A stretch of 45,532 nt of DNA from Chthoniobacterales bacterium (GTDB lineage: Bacteria; Verrucomicrobiota; Verrucomicrobiia; Chthoniobacterales; JACTMZ01), in the NCBI GenBank assembly GCA_021463515.1, contig JAJTYZ010000103.1, positions 1-45,532 on the forward strand, in the 5' to 3' direction. Positions 9,518 to 17,536 of this stretch are shown one piece after another. A program made the position numbers and the translations under genes. The notes beneath the pieces are model-generated. The model had not been told where the DNA came from, did not search any database, and saw nothing but the letters and a program-made list of their open reading frames with translations. The stretch's first letter is position 1; the number at the start of each line of letters is the position of its first letter.

Positions 9518-10399
9518 AGGGTCAAGCGTGTCGCGAAGCCGATCGCCGAGATAGTTCAGCGCAAGGAGGGTTGCCGACATTGTCACAGCAGGGAAAAACA
9601 GCAGCCACCAGTAAATACGTAGCGGATTGATGGCCTGTGCTCCCTCGCTTAGCAGCGACCCCCAACTCGCCTGCGGAGGTTGAATTCCAAGTCCAAGAAA
9701 ACTCAAAAACGATTCGTCTAAGATCACTGCGGGAACAGTCAGGGTGAGATACACAATCACAATGGGAAAAATGTTGGGTAGCAAATGACACAACATGATC
9801 CGTGCATGAGATTGTCCAAGCACACGTGCCGCCTGCACAAACGTGCGTTCTTTGAGTGACAATACTTGACCTCGTACAATCCGCGCCATCGTAAGCCACT
9901 CAATAATCCCAAGTGTCGCGACGAGAATAACGATGCGCGAGTAATCTACGAGCCACAGCCAGTTCATGTGCGAGGCGAAGGCACGGAGATGGCCGTCAAA
10001 GGCATTGATAAAAATAAGAATGAAAATGAGTCGCGGTACAGAATACAGAATATCCACCACGCGCATCATCCCATGATCCGTGCGTCCCCCCGCATAGCCC
10101 GCAATGAGTCCGTAGGCTGTGCCGATGAAAAGGCTCACCGCAGCCCCAGCCAACCCAACCATGAGCGACACTCGCGCTCCAAGCAGCACGCGATAAAACA
10201 CATCACGACCGTTAAGGTCAGTTCCGAAAGGATGCGACCACGAGGGCGGGGCATATTGCAAAGGCCCGGGCTCACGATAATCTATGGGGAAAAATTCCGG
10301 GCCCAGTGCCGCTGCCAAGGCAATGACAATCAATACTCCCGCACACAATTTTGCAGCGGGGCGGCGAAGAACCTGAGAGGCGGCACCGTGTTCAAACAT
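9509..10399 (-). CDS. oppC: peptide-type ABC transporter permease (OppC family)
   Basis: Inner-membrane permease of a dipeptide/oligopeptide-type ABC importer. The 296-residue protein has an N-terminal transmembrane segment (about 17-37), a periplasmic stretch with SHPFGTDLNGRDVF typical of OppC/DppC, then five more hydrophobic segments. The cytoplasmic EAA-like loop AARVLGQSHARIMLCHLLPN contacts the ATPase. The C-terminus ends in the familiar LNYLGDRLRDTLDPR. It overlaps the end of oppB by 8 bases and is the last gene of its operon. No ATPase or binding protein gene is present here, so they must be encoded elsewhere. The substrate is unknown. Confidence 0.92.
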   Translation of the reverse strand: MFEHGAASQVLRRPAAKLCAGVLIVIALAAALGPEFFPIDYREPGPLQYAPPSWSHPFGTDLNGRDVFYRVLLGARVSLMVGLAGAAVSLFIGTAYGLIAGYAGGRTDHGMMRVVDILYSVPRLIFILIFINAFDGHLRAFASHMNWLWLVDYSRIVILVATLGIIEWLTMARIVRGQVLSLKERTFVQAARVLGQSHARIMLCHLLPNIFPIVIVYLTLTVPAVILDESFLSFLGLGIQPPQASWGSLLSEGAQAINPLRIYWWLLFFPAVTMSATLLALNYLGDRLRDTLDPRR

Positions 10400-11312
10400 C
10401 CACGCGGATGCGCCGATCTAACAGCGCGTAACTGGCATCTACCAGAAGGTTAAAAATGATAAGCAAGGCGCAGTAAACAATCACCACGCCGCCGAGGAGG
10501 AATCCATCGCGATTGAGAATCGAATGAACGAAAAATCCTCCCGCACCGGGAATGTTAAAAATCGTTTCAACGACGATAGAGCCGGTGAGGAGATTTGCGG
10601 CAAGAGGGCCGAGATAGGTAACGATTGGTAAAATCGCGACGCGCAGAGCATGACGATAAATGACGATGCAATTCGGAAGTCCTTTAGCCCGTGCGGTGCG
10701 AACAAAGTCTTGATTCAGCACTTCCAACAAACTCGTGCGCATCAATCGCGCAATAATTGCCGCAAATGGCAAGGCAAGCGTGATCGCCGGTAAAACAATC
10801 TGCGAAGGCCAACCCCATCCACCAACCGGAAACCATAGTAACCATAAACCAAAGACAAGTACGAGAAGGGGGCCAATAACAAACATCGGGATGGATAAGC
10901 CGAGCAGCGCGGCGGCCATGGCCAGTCGGTCGGATGCCGTATCGCGGCGCACAGCCGCAAACGTGCCAAGCCAAATGCCGCTGAGTGTTGCGAGGAAAAA
11001 GGCCACGGCACCGAGGGTGAACGTCACCGGGAGGGTTTGCGCGAGGATTTCATTGACGCTGCGATTGCGATATTTTGTCGAAAGGCGTAAATCCCCACGG
11101 GTGACATCCGCGATGTAACCTGTGAATTGCTCCCAAAGTGTGCCGTCCAATTTATATTTTGCGAGAAGTTGAGCTTCAATGGCTGGGGGAATTTTTCGCT
11201 CACGATCAAACGGACCACCGGGCGCCAAGCGAATAAGAAAAAACGTGAGCGTCACTACGCAGAACAGCACGAAAAGCAGCGCGGGCAGACGGCGAATGAT
11301 CAATCGAAGCAC
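10392..11312 (-). CDS. oppB: peptide-type ABC transporter permease (OppB family)
   Basis: Partner permease to OppC. The 306 residues begin with the typical OppB helix (LRLIIRRLPALLFVLFCV), then the PGGPFDRERK segment, further helices, and the EAA-type loop around RTARAKGLPNCIVIYRHALR. The start is GTG at 11312. An upstream gap of 69 bases separates it from a 57-residue open frame on the same strand. Missing oppA, oppD and oppF make this a two-gene permease set. The FDRERKIP and VDASYALLDRRIRV elements are normal for the family. Confidence 0.92.
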   Translation of the reverse strand: MLRLIIRRLPALLFVLFCVVTLTFFLIRLAPGGPFDRERKIPPAIEAQLLAKYKLDGTLWEQFTGYIADVTRGDLRLSTKYRNRSVNEILAQTLPVTFTLGAVAFFLATLSGIWLGTFAAVRRDTASDRLAMAAALLGLSIPMFVIGPLLVLVFGLWLLWFPVGGWGWPSQIVLPAITLALPFAAIIARLMRTSLLEVLNQDFVRTARAKGLPNCIVIYRHALRVAILPIVTYLGPLAANLLTGSIVVETIFNIPGAGGFFVHSILNRDGFLLGGVVIVYCALLIIFNLLVDASYALLDRRIRVDV

Positions 11313-11381
11313 CTTGCGAGGGTAGTCGCAAGACCGCTTCCCTTGGAACGATTTTGTTGCAACTCGCGCAGATTGGCTCCG

Positions 11382-11555
11382 CTACATTTTGAATTCAGGG
11401 ATATTTTCTACAGGCCGATTCTCTTCCCGCAGATCGTAAGCCTTGATGATTTCTTCGGAGGCAATGACGGCCTGCTCGTAGGTCATGCCGGGTGGGTCCT
11501 GCTTGGGGCGATCGAAGATAGGGAGTTCAAGAATGTCGTCGTCGGGGTAGGACAT
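11382..11555 (-). CDS. 57-residue acidic peptide of unknown function
   Basis: I do not recognise this small protein. It starts with ATG (11555) three bases after the stop of the nucleotidyltransferase gene and ends TAG at 11382. It is strongly acidic, opening MSYPDDDILELPIFDRPK and continuing with GMTYEQAVIASEEIIKAYDL, which looks like one or two amphipathic helices. The tight spacing suggests the two are translated together, as in toxin-antitoxin or two-component effector pairs, but no function can be assigned. It could also be a chance frame; the composition and spacing argue for a real gene. Confidence 0.5.
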   Translation of the reverse strand: MSYPDDDILELPIFDRPKQDPPGMTYEQAVIASEEIIKAYDLREENRPVENIPEFKM

Positions 11556-11558
11556 GCT

Positions 11559-12089
11559 TCAATGCTCGCACATGCGGCGGATGCGTTCCAGTGCTTTCGA
11601 GCCTCCATAGCGACGAATCAAGTCTGCAAAGTCGGGCTCGGTTGGATCGAGTTTATGCCGTTCGACTATTTTACGGATGTCCTGCCAATCCTGTGCCAAT
11701 TTTTCTGGGTCACGTGAGGTACTGCGCGTGGCGTGAAGTTTGAGCGCAACCATGTGGCGAGGTGACGGCGTGCGACGTCCCTTGGTCTTACGGGCTTCAT
11801 TACTGATTTTTTCAAAGGTTGTTTCGTCCACTAACATAAGATCAATGCGAGGCCATCCGACTTTTCCATGAAATTGGGCGAAGCCCGTTCCTTCGGAATA
11901 ACAATCATAGTTGTAAGAGCGCAGAAGATTTTCCCAATCAGCTCGGGTTTGTGCCGTGATGAGAAAATCAATATCCATCGTCAGGCGAGGATATCCGAGA
12001 ATGCCGATGGCCTGACCGCCAATAATCAAAAAATCAAGATTTTGTTTGGCCGCTTCATTGGTGAGACGTTCGATAAGCTCGAGAATCAT
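11559..12089 (-). CDS. nucleotidyltransferase-fold protein (AbiEii/MNT-like)
   Basis: A 176-residue protein with the nucleotidyltransferase beta core. IIGGQAIGILGYPRLTMDIDFLI shows the Gly-Gly (residues 24-25) and the metal-binding D-x-D (D39, D41); the third acidic residue is probably in RIDLMLVD. Such proteins transfer NMP groups to tRNA or protein, and some are toxins (AbiEii, MenT, HEPN/MNT pairs). The chosen ATG at 12089 starts MILELIERL; a longer in-frame start at 12338 would overlap lpxB by over 200 bases. It follows lpxB by 10 bases and is followed by an acidic peptide gene. The target is not inferable. Confidence 0.75.
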   Translation of the reverse strand: MILELIERLTNEAAKQNLDFLIIGGQAIGILGYPRLTMDIDFLITAQTRADWENLLRSYNYDCYSEGTGFAQFHGKVGWPRIDLMLVDETTFEKISNEARKTKGRRTPSPRHMVALKLHATRSTSRDPEKLAQDWQDIRKIVERHKLDPTEPDFADLIRRYGGSKALERIRRMCEH

Positions 12090-12099
12090 GGAAAGCAAA

Positions 12100-13263
12100 C
12101 TAACACATTGAGCGCAACGTAGGCAGCAGCAGTGCATCATACACCGACTGCGCAGGTGAGGAGGCTTCGGGGGCGAGGAGATTTTCGCGGAGAAGAGCGA
12201 AGTCAGATCGTTGAATGTTTCGCACTTCAGAATTGTTGAGGAGGCGCAGGCTTTCGGCGGCAAGAGCTTCGGCGGTGGCGTTGTGTTGAATGAACTCCTT
12301 AATGACTTCTCGTTCCGCGAGGAGGTTGGCCATGCCAAGATGCGGAACGCGAATGACGGCGCGTCCTACGAGGTAGGTGAGAGGTGCAACTTTATATACA
12401 AGTGCGTAAGGGAGTCCGCATAGTGCGGCCTCGAGGGTGGCGGTGCCGGAGGCCACTAGTCCTGCGGTGGCGGTGAGCATGAGATCACGAGCATTGCGTA
12501 TGCCAACAGGGCAATGGACATTGGCCTCTTGGGCCATGCTGAGCATGAGTTGTTGTAGTTTTTCCGAAGATGCGGCTGAAGCAAAAGTCGTTTGAGGACG
12601 GCGTTTGTGAATGATTTTTGCAGCGTCAAGCATGATGGGAAAAATCTTCCTAACTTCACGTTCGCGGCTTCCGGGGAGAAGGGCGAGGAGATGAGATTGG
12701 CGGGTGGTATCATCGGTGGGAGTGATGGTGCTTGCCATGGGATGCCCCACAAAATCCGTACGAAGGCCGGATTTTTCGTAGAGGTTTTTTTCAAAGGGAA
12801 AAATGCACAGCATCCGATTAAGCCAGCGAGCCATGCGCGGGATGCGTGCGCGATTCCAGGCCCAAACTTGCGGGCTAATGTAGTAGAGAAGTTGCGTTGC
12901 CGGGCGCTGAGGTTGCAGTGCTCTGGCGAGGCGCAGATTGAAGCCGGGATAATCTACAAAGAGAACACCATGTGGCTTTTCGTGGGCAATGCGAGCGAGT
13001 GTTTCTCGAAACTTTTTGCGGAACCATCCGTAACGGCATAGAACATCCCACAACCCGACGACGGCGGCGTCATGCGTCCAATCTTCCACGGTGGAGGAAA
13101 GCGCGTGAAGTTTAGGGCCGCCGAGACCAGAGAGTTGAAGGTTCGGGTGGAGGGTTTGCAAATCCTTTAGCAAGGTTGCGGCGTGCGTGTCTCCGCTGGA
13201 TTCGCCGGCAATAACGAAAATTTTTAACGGCTTCTGCGGTGACGTTGGAGTGGTGTCCGTCAT
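12100..13263 (-). CDS. lpxB: lipid-A-disaccharide synthase
   Basis: GT19 glycosyltransferase that joins lipid X to UDP-2,3-diacylglucosamine on the inner face of the inner membrane. The 387 residues show IFVIAGESSGDTHAA (about 14-28), LSGLGGPKL, LFVDYPGFNLRLA, YYISPQVWAWN, VGHP, the donor-site run LALLPGSREREV, SGTATLEAAL and PLTYLVGR. The ATG overlaps the stop of the upstream Gfo/Idh gene (ATGA), and lpxI precedes that gene. This is a lipid A operon and shows that the cell makes LPS or lipooligosaccharide. Confidence 0.95.
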   Translation of the reverse strand: MTDTTPTSPQKPLKIFVIAGESSGDTHAATLLKDLQTLHPNLQLSGLGGPKLHALSSTVEDWTHDAAVVGLWDVLCRYGWFRKKFRETLARIAHEKPHGVLFVDYPGFNLRLARALQPQRPATQLLYYISPQVWAWNRARIPRMARWLNRMLCIFPFEKNLYEKSGLRTDFVGHPMASTITPTDDTTRQSHLLALLPGSREREVRKIFPIMLDAAKIIHKRRPQTTFASAASSEKLQQLMLSMAQEANVHCPVGIRNARDLMLTATAGLVASGTATLEAALCGLPYALVYKVAPLTYLVGRAVIRVPHLGMANLLAEREVIKEFIQHNATAEALAAESLRLLNNSEVRNIQRSDFALLRENLLAPEASSPAQSVYDALLLPTLRSMC

Positions 13264-14198
13264 GAAGGTCGTTGCGGAGCGCGTTCCGTGATTTGTCTCG
13301 TAATTTGGAGAGCGAGATCAAGTGCGGCGGCGGCTTGTGAGCCTGTTACTTTTGGCGTTGCACCGGCGCGAGCACATTCGACGAAGTGGCGCAACTCTCG
13401 TAGTAGGGGTTCGCCTTTATTGATGGCTACACGTTCACGAACGATGCGTCCATTTTGCAAACGAAACATTTTCGCGGTTTGCTTTTGGTAGTTGAGCGAG
13501 AGGTAGGCATCTTCTTGAAAAAGGCGAATTTCGCGCATTTTTTTCATGCTGATACGGCTGGCAGTGACGTTGGCAACACAGCCGTTGGCAAAATGAAGGC
13601 GTACGCTGGCGATGTCTTCACCTTTGCTTAGAACGGCCACGCCAACGGCATCTACGCTGGTAACGGGAGATCGGACGAGATGCAGAATGATATCGAGATC
13701 GTGGATCATCACGTCGAGAACTACGCCGATATCGAGACTGCGTCCCGGGTAGGGTGAGAGGCGGGTGACTTCGAGAAAACGTGGACGATTGAGGCGTTGT
13801 TCGAGCGCATCGAGCGCAGGGTTGAAACGCTCAATGTGGCCGACTTGCAAAACGAGTCCGCGCTCCCGGGCAAGAGCGACCATTTCCGCCGCATCTGTGG
13901 GATTATTGGCAATAGGCTTTTCTACCAACACATGACGTCCGGCCGCGAGAAGTTGCATGGCAATGGGATGATGCAGATGTGTGGGCGCGGCGACCGAAAC
14001 GGCATCGCATTGTTCTACGATGGCATCGAGAGATGCAACGGCGATGCCTCCATATTTACGAGCGGCACGTTCGGCGGAAGCGGAGTTGGCATCGTAAATC
14101 GCGGTGAGCTCGACATTTTCAAGTTCGCTATAAATGCGGGCGTGATTCCAACCCATGCTGCCGACACCAACAACACCTGCGCGAATTTTTTGACTCAT
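13260..14198 (-). CDS. Gfo/Idh/MocA dehydrogenase in the lipid A operon (possible GnnA)
   Basis: A 312-residue NAD(P)-dependent sugar oxidoreductase. The Rossmann motif is VGVGSMGWNHARIY (about 10-23), EKPIANN is the catalytic-lysine motif, and GHIERFNPA and DVMIHDLDIIL are typical of the UDP-sugar-acting branch. It overlaps both lpxI and lpxB by 4 bases. In some bacteria a member of this family (GnnA) oxidises UDP-GlcNAc at C3, so that lipid A carries amide-linked chains on a diamino sugar. The position makes that role attractive, but the partner aminotransferase GnnB is absent here. Family assignment is sure, substrate is inference. Confidence 0.85.
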   Translation of the reverse strand: MSQKIRAGVVGVGSMGWNHARIYSELENVELTAIYDANSASAERAARKYGGIAVASLDAIVEQCDAVSVAAPTHLHHPIAMQLLAAGRHVLVEKPIANNPTDAAEMVALARERGLVLQVGHIERFNPALDALEQRLNRPRFLEVTRLSPYPGRSLDIGVVLDVMIHDLDIILHLVRSPVTSVDAVGVAVLSKGEDIASVRLHFANGCVANVTASRISMKKMREIRLFQEDAYLSLNYQKQTAKMFRLQNGRIVRERVAINKGEPLLRELRHFVECARAGATPKVTGSQAAAALDLALQITRQITERAPQRPS

Positions 14199-15016
14199 GA
14201 TTCAATTCCGATGAGGGAGATTTTGTGTTTTTTTGCGAGCGCGTAGAGACGCTCGGGTTCGAGGAGAAGGGTACGTTTTGCTTCGACGGCAATCGCGGAA
14301 AGTCCGGCCTTGGCACTGATCTCCAACGTGATTGGGCCAATGACCGGGACATCGAAGCGGAAGTCTTGATTGGGCTTGGAAACTTTGACAACGACAGCAT
14401 AGCCGCGCCCCATAAGCGCACCGCGTTTAATGGCTTCATCCGTTCCCTCAAACCCTTCTACGGCGAGAACTGTTCCGTGACGAACAACGACCGTTTGTCC
14501 GATATCGAGGCGACTGATTTCCTTGGCAATACGGAGTCCAAAGTTCACATCGGCATGTACGCGGTGGCGAGGCTTGGGTCCGGCAAAATGCCCTGCAGGT
14601 GCGAGAAATTCGTCGAGAAAAGTTGTGGCTGGGAGAAGTTCCACACCAGCGTTGGAAAGCGCCTCGGCCACGGCACCAAAAAGTGTCTCCGCATTGCGTT
14701 CTTTTAATTTCACCAAAAGCATTAAGGCCGCAAAGTCGGGGCGAAGATCGAAGAGATTCTTGGGCGCAATTTGCCCTGCCATGATCGCTTGTTTCACGCC
14801 CGCTTCTTTGGCAAAGGCAATGAGTTTTCCAAGTTGGCCCACACGATGCCAACGAATGTTGTCCACATGGTCTGCGAGTGCCGGATCGGTTTCGCGCTCG
14901 AAAGCGAGAGCATAGATTTTGTTTACCCCGGCATGTCGTGCGGCAGTGGCAAGTTGAAACGGATAACGTCCGTTCCCGGCTACAATTAGGAGCGATTCAG
15001 GCGTGCTCAACGTCAA
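14195..15016 (-). CDS. lpxI: UDP-2,3-diacylglucosamine diphosphatase LpxI
   Basis: Cleaves UDP-2,3-diacylglucosamine to lipid X, replacing LpxH in many non-enteric lineages. The 273-residue protein has the N-terminal domain (LLIVAGNGRYPFQLA) and the C-terminal DUF1009 catalytic domain with AVEGFEGTDEAI, KVSKPNQDFRFDVPVIGP and the ending LIGIES. It begins with TTG at 15016; I see no better in-frame ATG. It is first in lpxI-Gfo/Idh-lpxB with ATGA overlaps, so LpxI hands its product to LpxB. The 5' gap to divergent rsmE is 90 bases and should hold both promoters. Confidence 0.93.
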   Translation of the reverse strand: MTLSTPESLLIVAGNGRYPFQLATAARHAGVNKIYALAFERETDPALADHVDNIRWHRVGQLGKLIAFAKEAGVKQAIMAGQIAPKNLFDLRPDFAALMLLVKLKERNAETLFGAVAEALSNAGVELLPATTFLDEFLAPAGHFAGPKPRHRVHADVNFGLRIAKEISRLDIGQTVVVRHGTVLAVEGFEGTDEAIKRGALMGRGYAVVVKVSKPNQDFRFDVPVIGPITLEISAKAGLSAIAVEAKRTLLLEPERLYALAKKHKISLIGIES

Positions 15017-15106
15017 CGATTGTCGCGAGGAGAGCGCACAAGGGCGAGAGTTTTTAGTAGGGGTTGACCAAGCATGTTGCGGGTTATGATAAGGTCATTG
15101 TTCATT

Positions 15107-15850
15107 ATGGCTCGCTTCTTTGTTCCAGCGGAATTGTGGGAGTCTAAGATTTTTCCCGAGTCGGAAGCACGTCACGCATCGCAAGTGCTGCGCTTATCGG
15201 CGGGAGAGCAGGTGGAAATTTTTGACGGCACGGGCCATGTGGCGTTGGTGGAATTGACGACGGTTGCGAAGCGACGCGTGAAGGTAAAAATTTTACGCTC
15301 ATGGAATGTGAAGCGTGTACATCCGGAGATTCATCTTCTTGTGGCCTTGGTTAAAAATGAGCGTTTCGACTGGCTTGTGCAGAAAGCTACCGAATTAGGT
15401 GCTGCATCCGTTCGCCCGATGGCCGCGGCACGCAGCGTGGTTAAAATTAGTGCCGGAGATGTTGCGAAACGGCGGATGAAGTGGAAGCAAATTGCCATTG
15501 AGGCTGCGAAACAATGCGGTCATGTCATCTTACCGGAAATTTTTCCCGTTGTCTCGCCAGTCGAAGCATTTCGCCATGCGCCGGAAGGATTGAAAGGAAT
15601 CCCCGTGGTTGCCTCCTCGGGGAAACTACTTCCGGAATTTTTTTCCGACGCGATAGATAACGTTTCCTTCGCGATTGGGCCCGAAGGGGATTGGACTTCG
15701 GAGGAAATCGCATCCGCGCAAGCGGCAGGATTTATGCCCCTCGATCTTGGCCAACATGTTCTTCGCAGTGAGACTGCCGCGTTGTATGTGTTGAGTGCTG
15801 CTTCGCATCATTTCCTTGGCGGTGTGGGAGGACGCCGTGCGACGCTATGA
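15107..15850 (+). CDS. rsmE: 16S rRNA (uracil-1498-N3)-methyltransferase
   Basis: SPOUT-fold methyltransferase that modifies U1498 of 16S rRNA in assembled 30S subunits. The product of 247 residues starts MARFFVPAELW at 15107. It has a PUA-like N-domain with HASQVLRLSAGEQVEIFDG. The C-terminal knot carries LVQKATELGAASVRPM, AIEAAKQCGHVILPEI, AIGPEGDWTSEE and LGQHVLRSETAALYVL, all diagnostic. The ATGA at its end is the start of bioD. A longer frame from 15074 adds 11 residues unlike the family. Confidence 0.94.
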   Translation: MARFFVPAELWESKIFPESEARHASQVLRLSAGEQVEIFDGTGHVALVELTTVAKRRVKVKILRSWNVKRVHPEIHLLVALVKNERFDWLVQKATELGAASVRPMAAARSVVKISAGDVAKRRMKWKQIAIEAAKQCGHVILPEIFPVVSPVEAFRHAPEGLKGIPVVASSGKLLPEFFSDAIDNVSFAIGPEGDWTSEEIASAQAAGFMPLDLGQHVLRSETAALYVLSAASHHFLGGVGGRRATL

Positions 15851-16482
15851 ATTACTTTGTCACGGGAACGGATACCGATTGCGGCAAAACCTATGTCACG
15901 AGTTTGTTGGTACGAGCGGGGCGAGCCGTAGGGCTAGATATGGTCGGTGCAAAACCTTTTTGCTGTGGTTCGCGGGACGATGTGGAAATTTTGGCAACGG
16001 CATCGGATCATGTGGAATCTCTTGATGCTTTGAATCCCGCGTGGCTCAAGACTCCCGCCTCTCCGTTGACTTGTAAATTGCTCGGTGAATCGGCCGTGAA
16101 TATTTCTTGCGTGTTGGAATCTATTCGTCATTTGGCTACACGCCACGCCTCGGTTCTTTGCGAGGGCGCGGGAGGATGGCTGGTTCCGGTGGCCGAGGGT
16201 TACACCATGGCAGATTTTGCCGTGGAGTTAGATTGGCCGGTGATTGTGGTCGCGAGAAACCAGCTTGGTGTTCTTAATCATACTTTGCTTACCGTAGATA
16301 ACATTCAGGCCAAGGGCTTGCGTGTGGCAGGAGTTATTCTCAATCACGTTGAGAAAATAGATGATCCGGTACGAAAGATGAATCGTCAGATTTTAGAAAA
16401 AATGATGACACTTCCTTTATTGACGGAGGTACTTTATGGCACGTCGCAACTCCCATTGCCTGCGGGATTGTTTCATGAGTAG
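15847..16482 (+). CDS. bioD: dethiobiotin synthase
   Basis: ATP-dependent carboxylation of diaminopelargonate to dethiobiotin, the penultimate biotin step. In 211 residues the P-loop is GTDTDCGKT (7-15), where many BioD have GTDTGVGKT. KPFCCGSRDDVEIL matches the substrate lysine region, CEGAGGWLVPV is the second nucleotide motif, and VVARNQLGVLNH and GVILNHV follow. It overlaps rsmE by 4 bases. The rest of the biotin operon is not in the window. The product would serve the accB/accC biotin enzyme at 7.0-8.9 kb. Confidence 0.93.
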   Translation: MNYFVTGTDTDCGKTYVTSLLVRAGRAVGLDMVGAKPFCCGSRDDVEILATASDHVESLDALNPAWLKTPASPLTCKLLGESAVNISCVLESIRHLATRHASVLCEGAGGWLVPVAEGYTMADFAVELDWPVIVVARNQLGVLNHTLLTVDNIQAKGLRVAGVILNHVEKIDDPVRKMNRQILEKMMTLPLLTEVLYGTSQLPLPAGLFHE

Positions 16483-16519
16483 AAGATGCACTTGCATTGA
16501 GGGGAAGGTAGAGGCAGTA

Positions 16520-16825
16520 ATGCCCATGATGATACGGACGTGCTTGAGTTTCATTCTCGTCGTTGGCCTCTCGGGATGTGTCGGCTGGGATGGCATTGGG
16601 ATGCGGCAACGCGGGGAATACCCGGTGGGTAATCTGACATCCGAACAACGCGAGCAATTACGCTCGGCAGCGGCTTCCGGAGAATCGGACTTAATTGCTA
16701 CAGCTGCACGCATGGCGTGGGACAAACCGGATGATGCGGTGTCCTTGGGGAATTATGCCGCAAATCTTATTCCCGAGCGTGCAGAGGAAATTGCAGCAGC
16801 TGTGACAAATGCGGTGCGTCGTTAA
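16520..16825 (+). CDS. small lipoprotein, unknown function
   Basis: I do not recognise the family. The 101-residue product starts MPMMIRTCLSFILVVGLSGC, a type II signal with lipobox LSGC, so Cys20 should be lipidated. The mature part (about 80 residues) is rich in Ala, Glu and Arg and looks helical: TSEQREQLRSAAASGESDL, then PDDAVSLGNYAANLIPERAEEIAAAVTNAV. I chose the ATG at 16520 because the signal peptide begins there; in-frame ATGs further up (16475, 16436) would put about 28 odd residues in front. It follows bioD by 37 bases and may be co-transcribed. Confidence 0.7.
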   Translation: MPMMIRTCLSFILVVGLSGCVGWDGIGMRQRGEYPVGNLTSEQREQLRSAAASGESDLIATAARMAWDKPDDAVSLGNYAANLIPERAEEIAAAVTNAVRR

Positions 16826-16846
16826 GCAGGGGACGTGGCGGGCGCG

Positions 16847-17452
16847 TCAGCGGGCAGAGCGACTAATTCCGCGAGCGACAGCTTCCGCAAGTTTGTCACG
16901 ATAGCCGGCGGATTTGATGCGGCGAAGTTCCTGCGGGTTGGAAAGAAATCCGAGTTCGACAAGCGCGGCAGGTTTGGTGTTGTTCCGAAGAACGTGAAAC
17001 CGCGCACGCTTAACTCCGCGGTTCGTGGAATAACGAGCGATTTCCTGCTGAATACGTGCCGCGAGGGGATAGGAGCGTGACGCATAGTAATAGGTTTCTA
17101 CGCCCTGGGCTGCACGGCGACGGGTGTCGTTGAAGTGAATACTGACGAAAATAGCACCCCATTGTTTGTTGGAGGTTGCGGCGCGATCGGCTAATGGTAC
17201 GAAGTAGTCGCCCTTACGAGTCATGATCACGTGATAACCTCGGGCTTTCAGTTTTTTTTCCAAACGTTTCGTGACATCGAGCGTGTAGTTTTTTTCGTAA
17301 GACCCATCGTAAGCTCGGGCACCCCGATCAATTCCTCCATGGCCGGCATCCACCACAACTGTAGAAAATTTTCCAATGCTTCCGATGGAAGAACAGCCCG
17401 TAAGTAGTGCTACGACCATGAGACAAAGGAGCACCTGACGCAAAAAAAACAT
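16847..17452 (-). CDS. N-acetylmuramoyl-L-alanine amidase, lipoprotein
   Basis: Zinc amidase (Amidase_3) that cuts the bond between MurNAc and the stem peptide. The 201-residue form starts MFFLRQVLLCLMVVALLTGC with lipobox LTGC, so it is probably outer-membrane anchored. The domain shows VVVDAGHGGIDRGA (first His ligand), Glu in SYEKNY, SIHFND (second His ligand) and LVELGFLSN (catalytic Glu). A TTG start at 17485 would give an 11-residue extension; the ATG at 17452 puts the signal peptide at the front. It has no extra binding domain. It converges with the lipoprotein gene and diverges from hisF. Confidence 0.92.
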   Translation of the reverse strand: MFFLRQVLLCLMVVALLTGCSSIGSIGKFSTVVVDAGHGGIDRGARAYDGSYEKNYTLDVTKRLEKKLKARGYHVIMTRKGDYFVPLADRAATSNKQWGAIFVSIHFNDTRRRAAQGVETYYYASRSYPLAARIQQEIARYSTNRGVKRARFHVLRNNTKPAALVELGFLSNPQELRRIKSAGYRDKLAEAVARGISRSAR

Positions 17453-17536
17453 GGAAAACCGTAAGAAACATTCAGCACAAGGCAAACTCTAATCTGTGCA
17501 TTGCGAAAAAGTTCTTTGCAGGCCATGCTGCGCATC

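Noticed and set aside
9866-10453. 195-residue open frame on the plus strand
   Set aside because: Antisense to oppC; composition is low-complexity polar and basic, with no membrane or domain pattern.
11382-11555. Reading the short acidic frame as an oligopeptide-binding protein (OppA) fragment
   Set aside because: Too short, no signal peptide and no OppA-type motif; the upstream neighbour is a nucleotidyltransferase.
11127-11717. 196-residue open frame on the plus strand
   Set aside because: It lies antisense to oppB, the 57-residue gene and the nucleotidyltransferase gene, with no family features.
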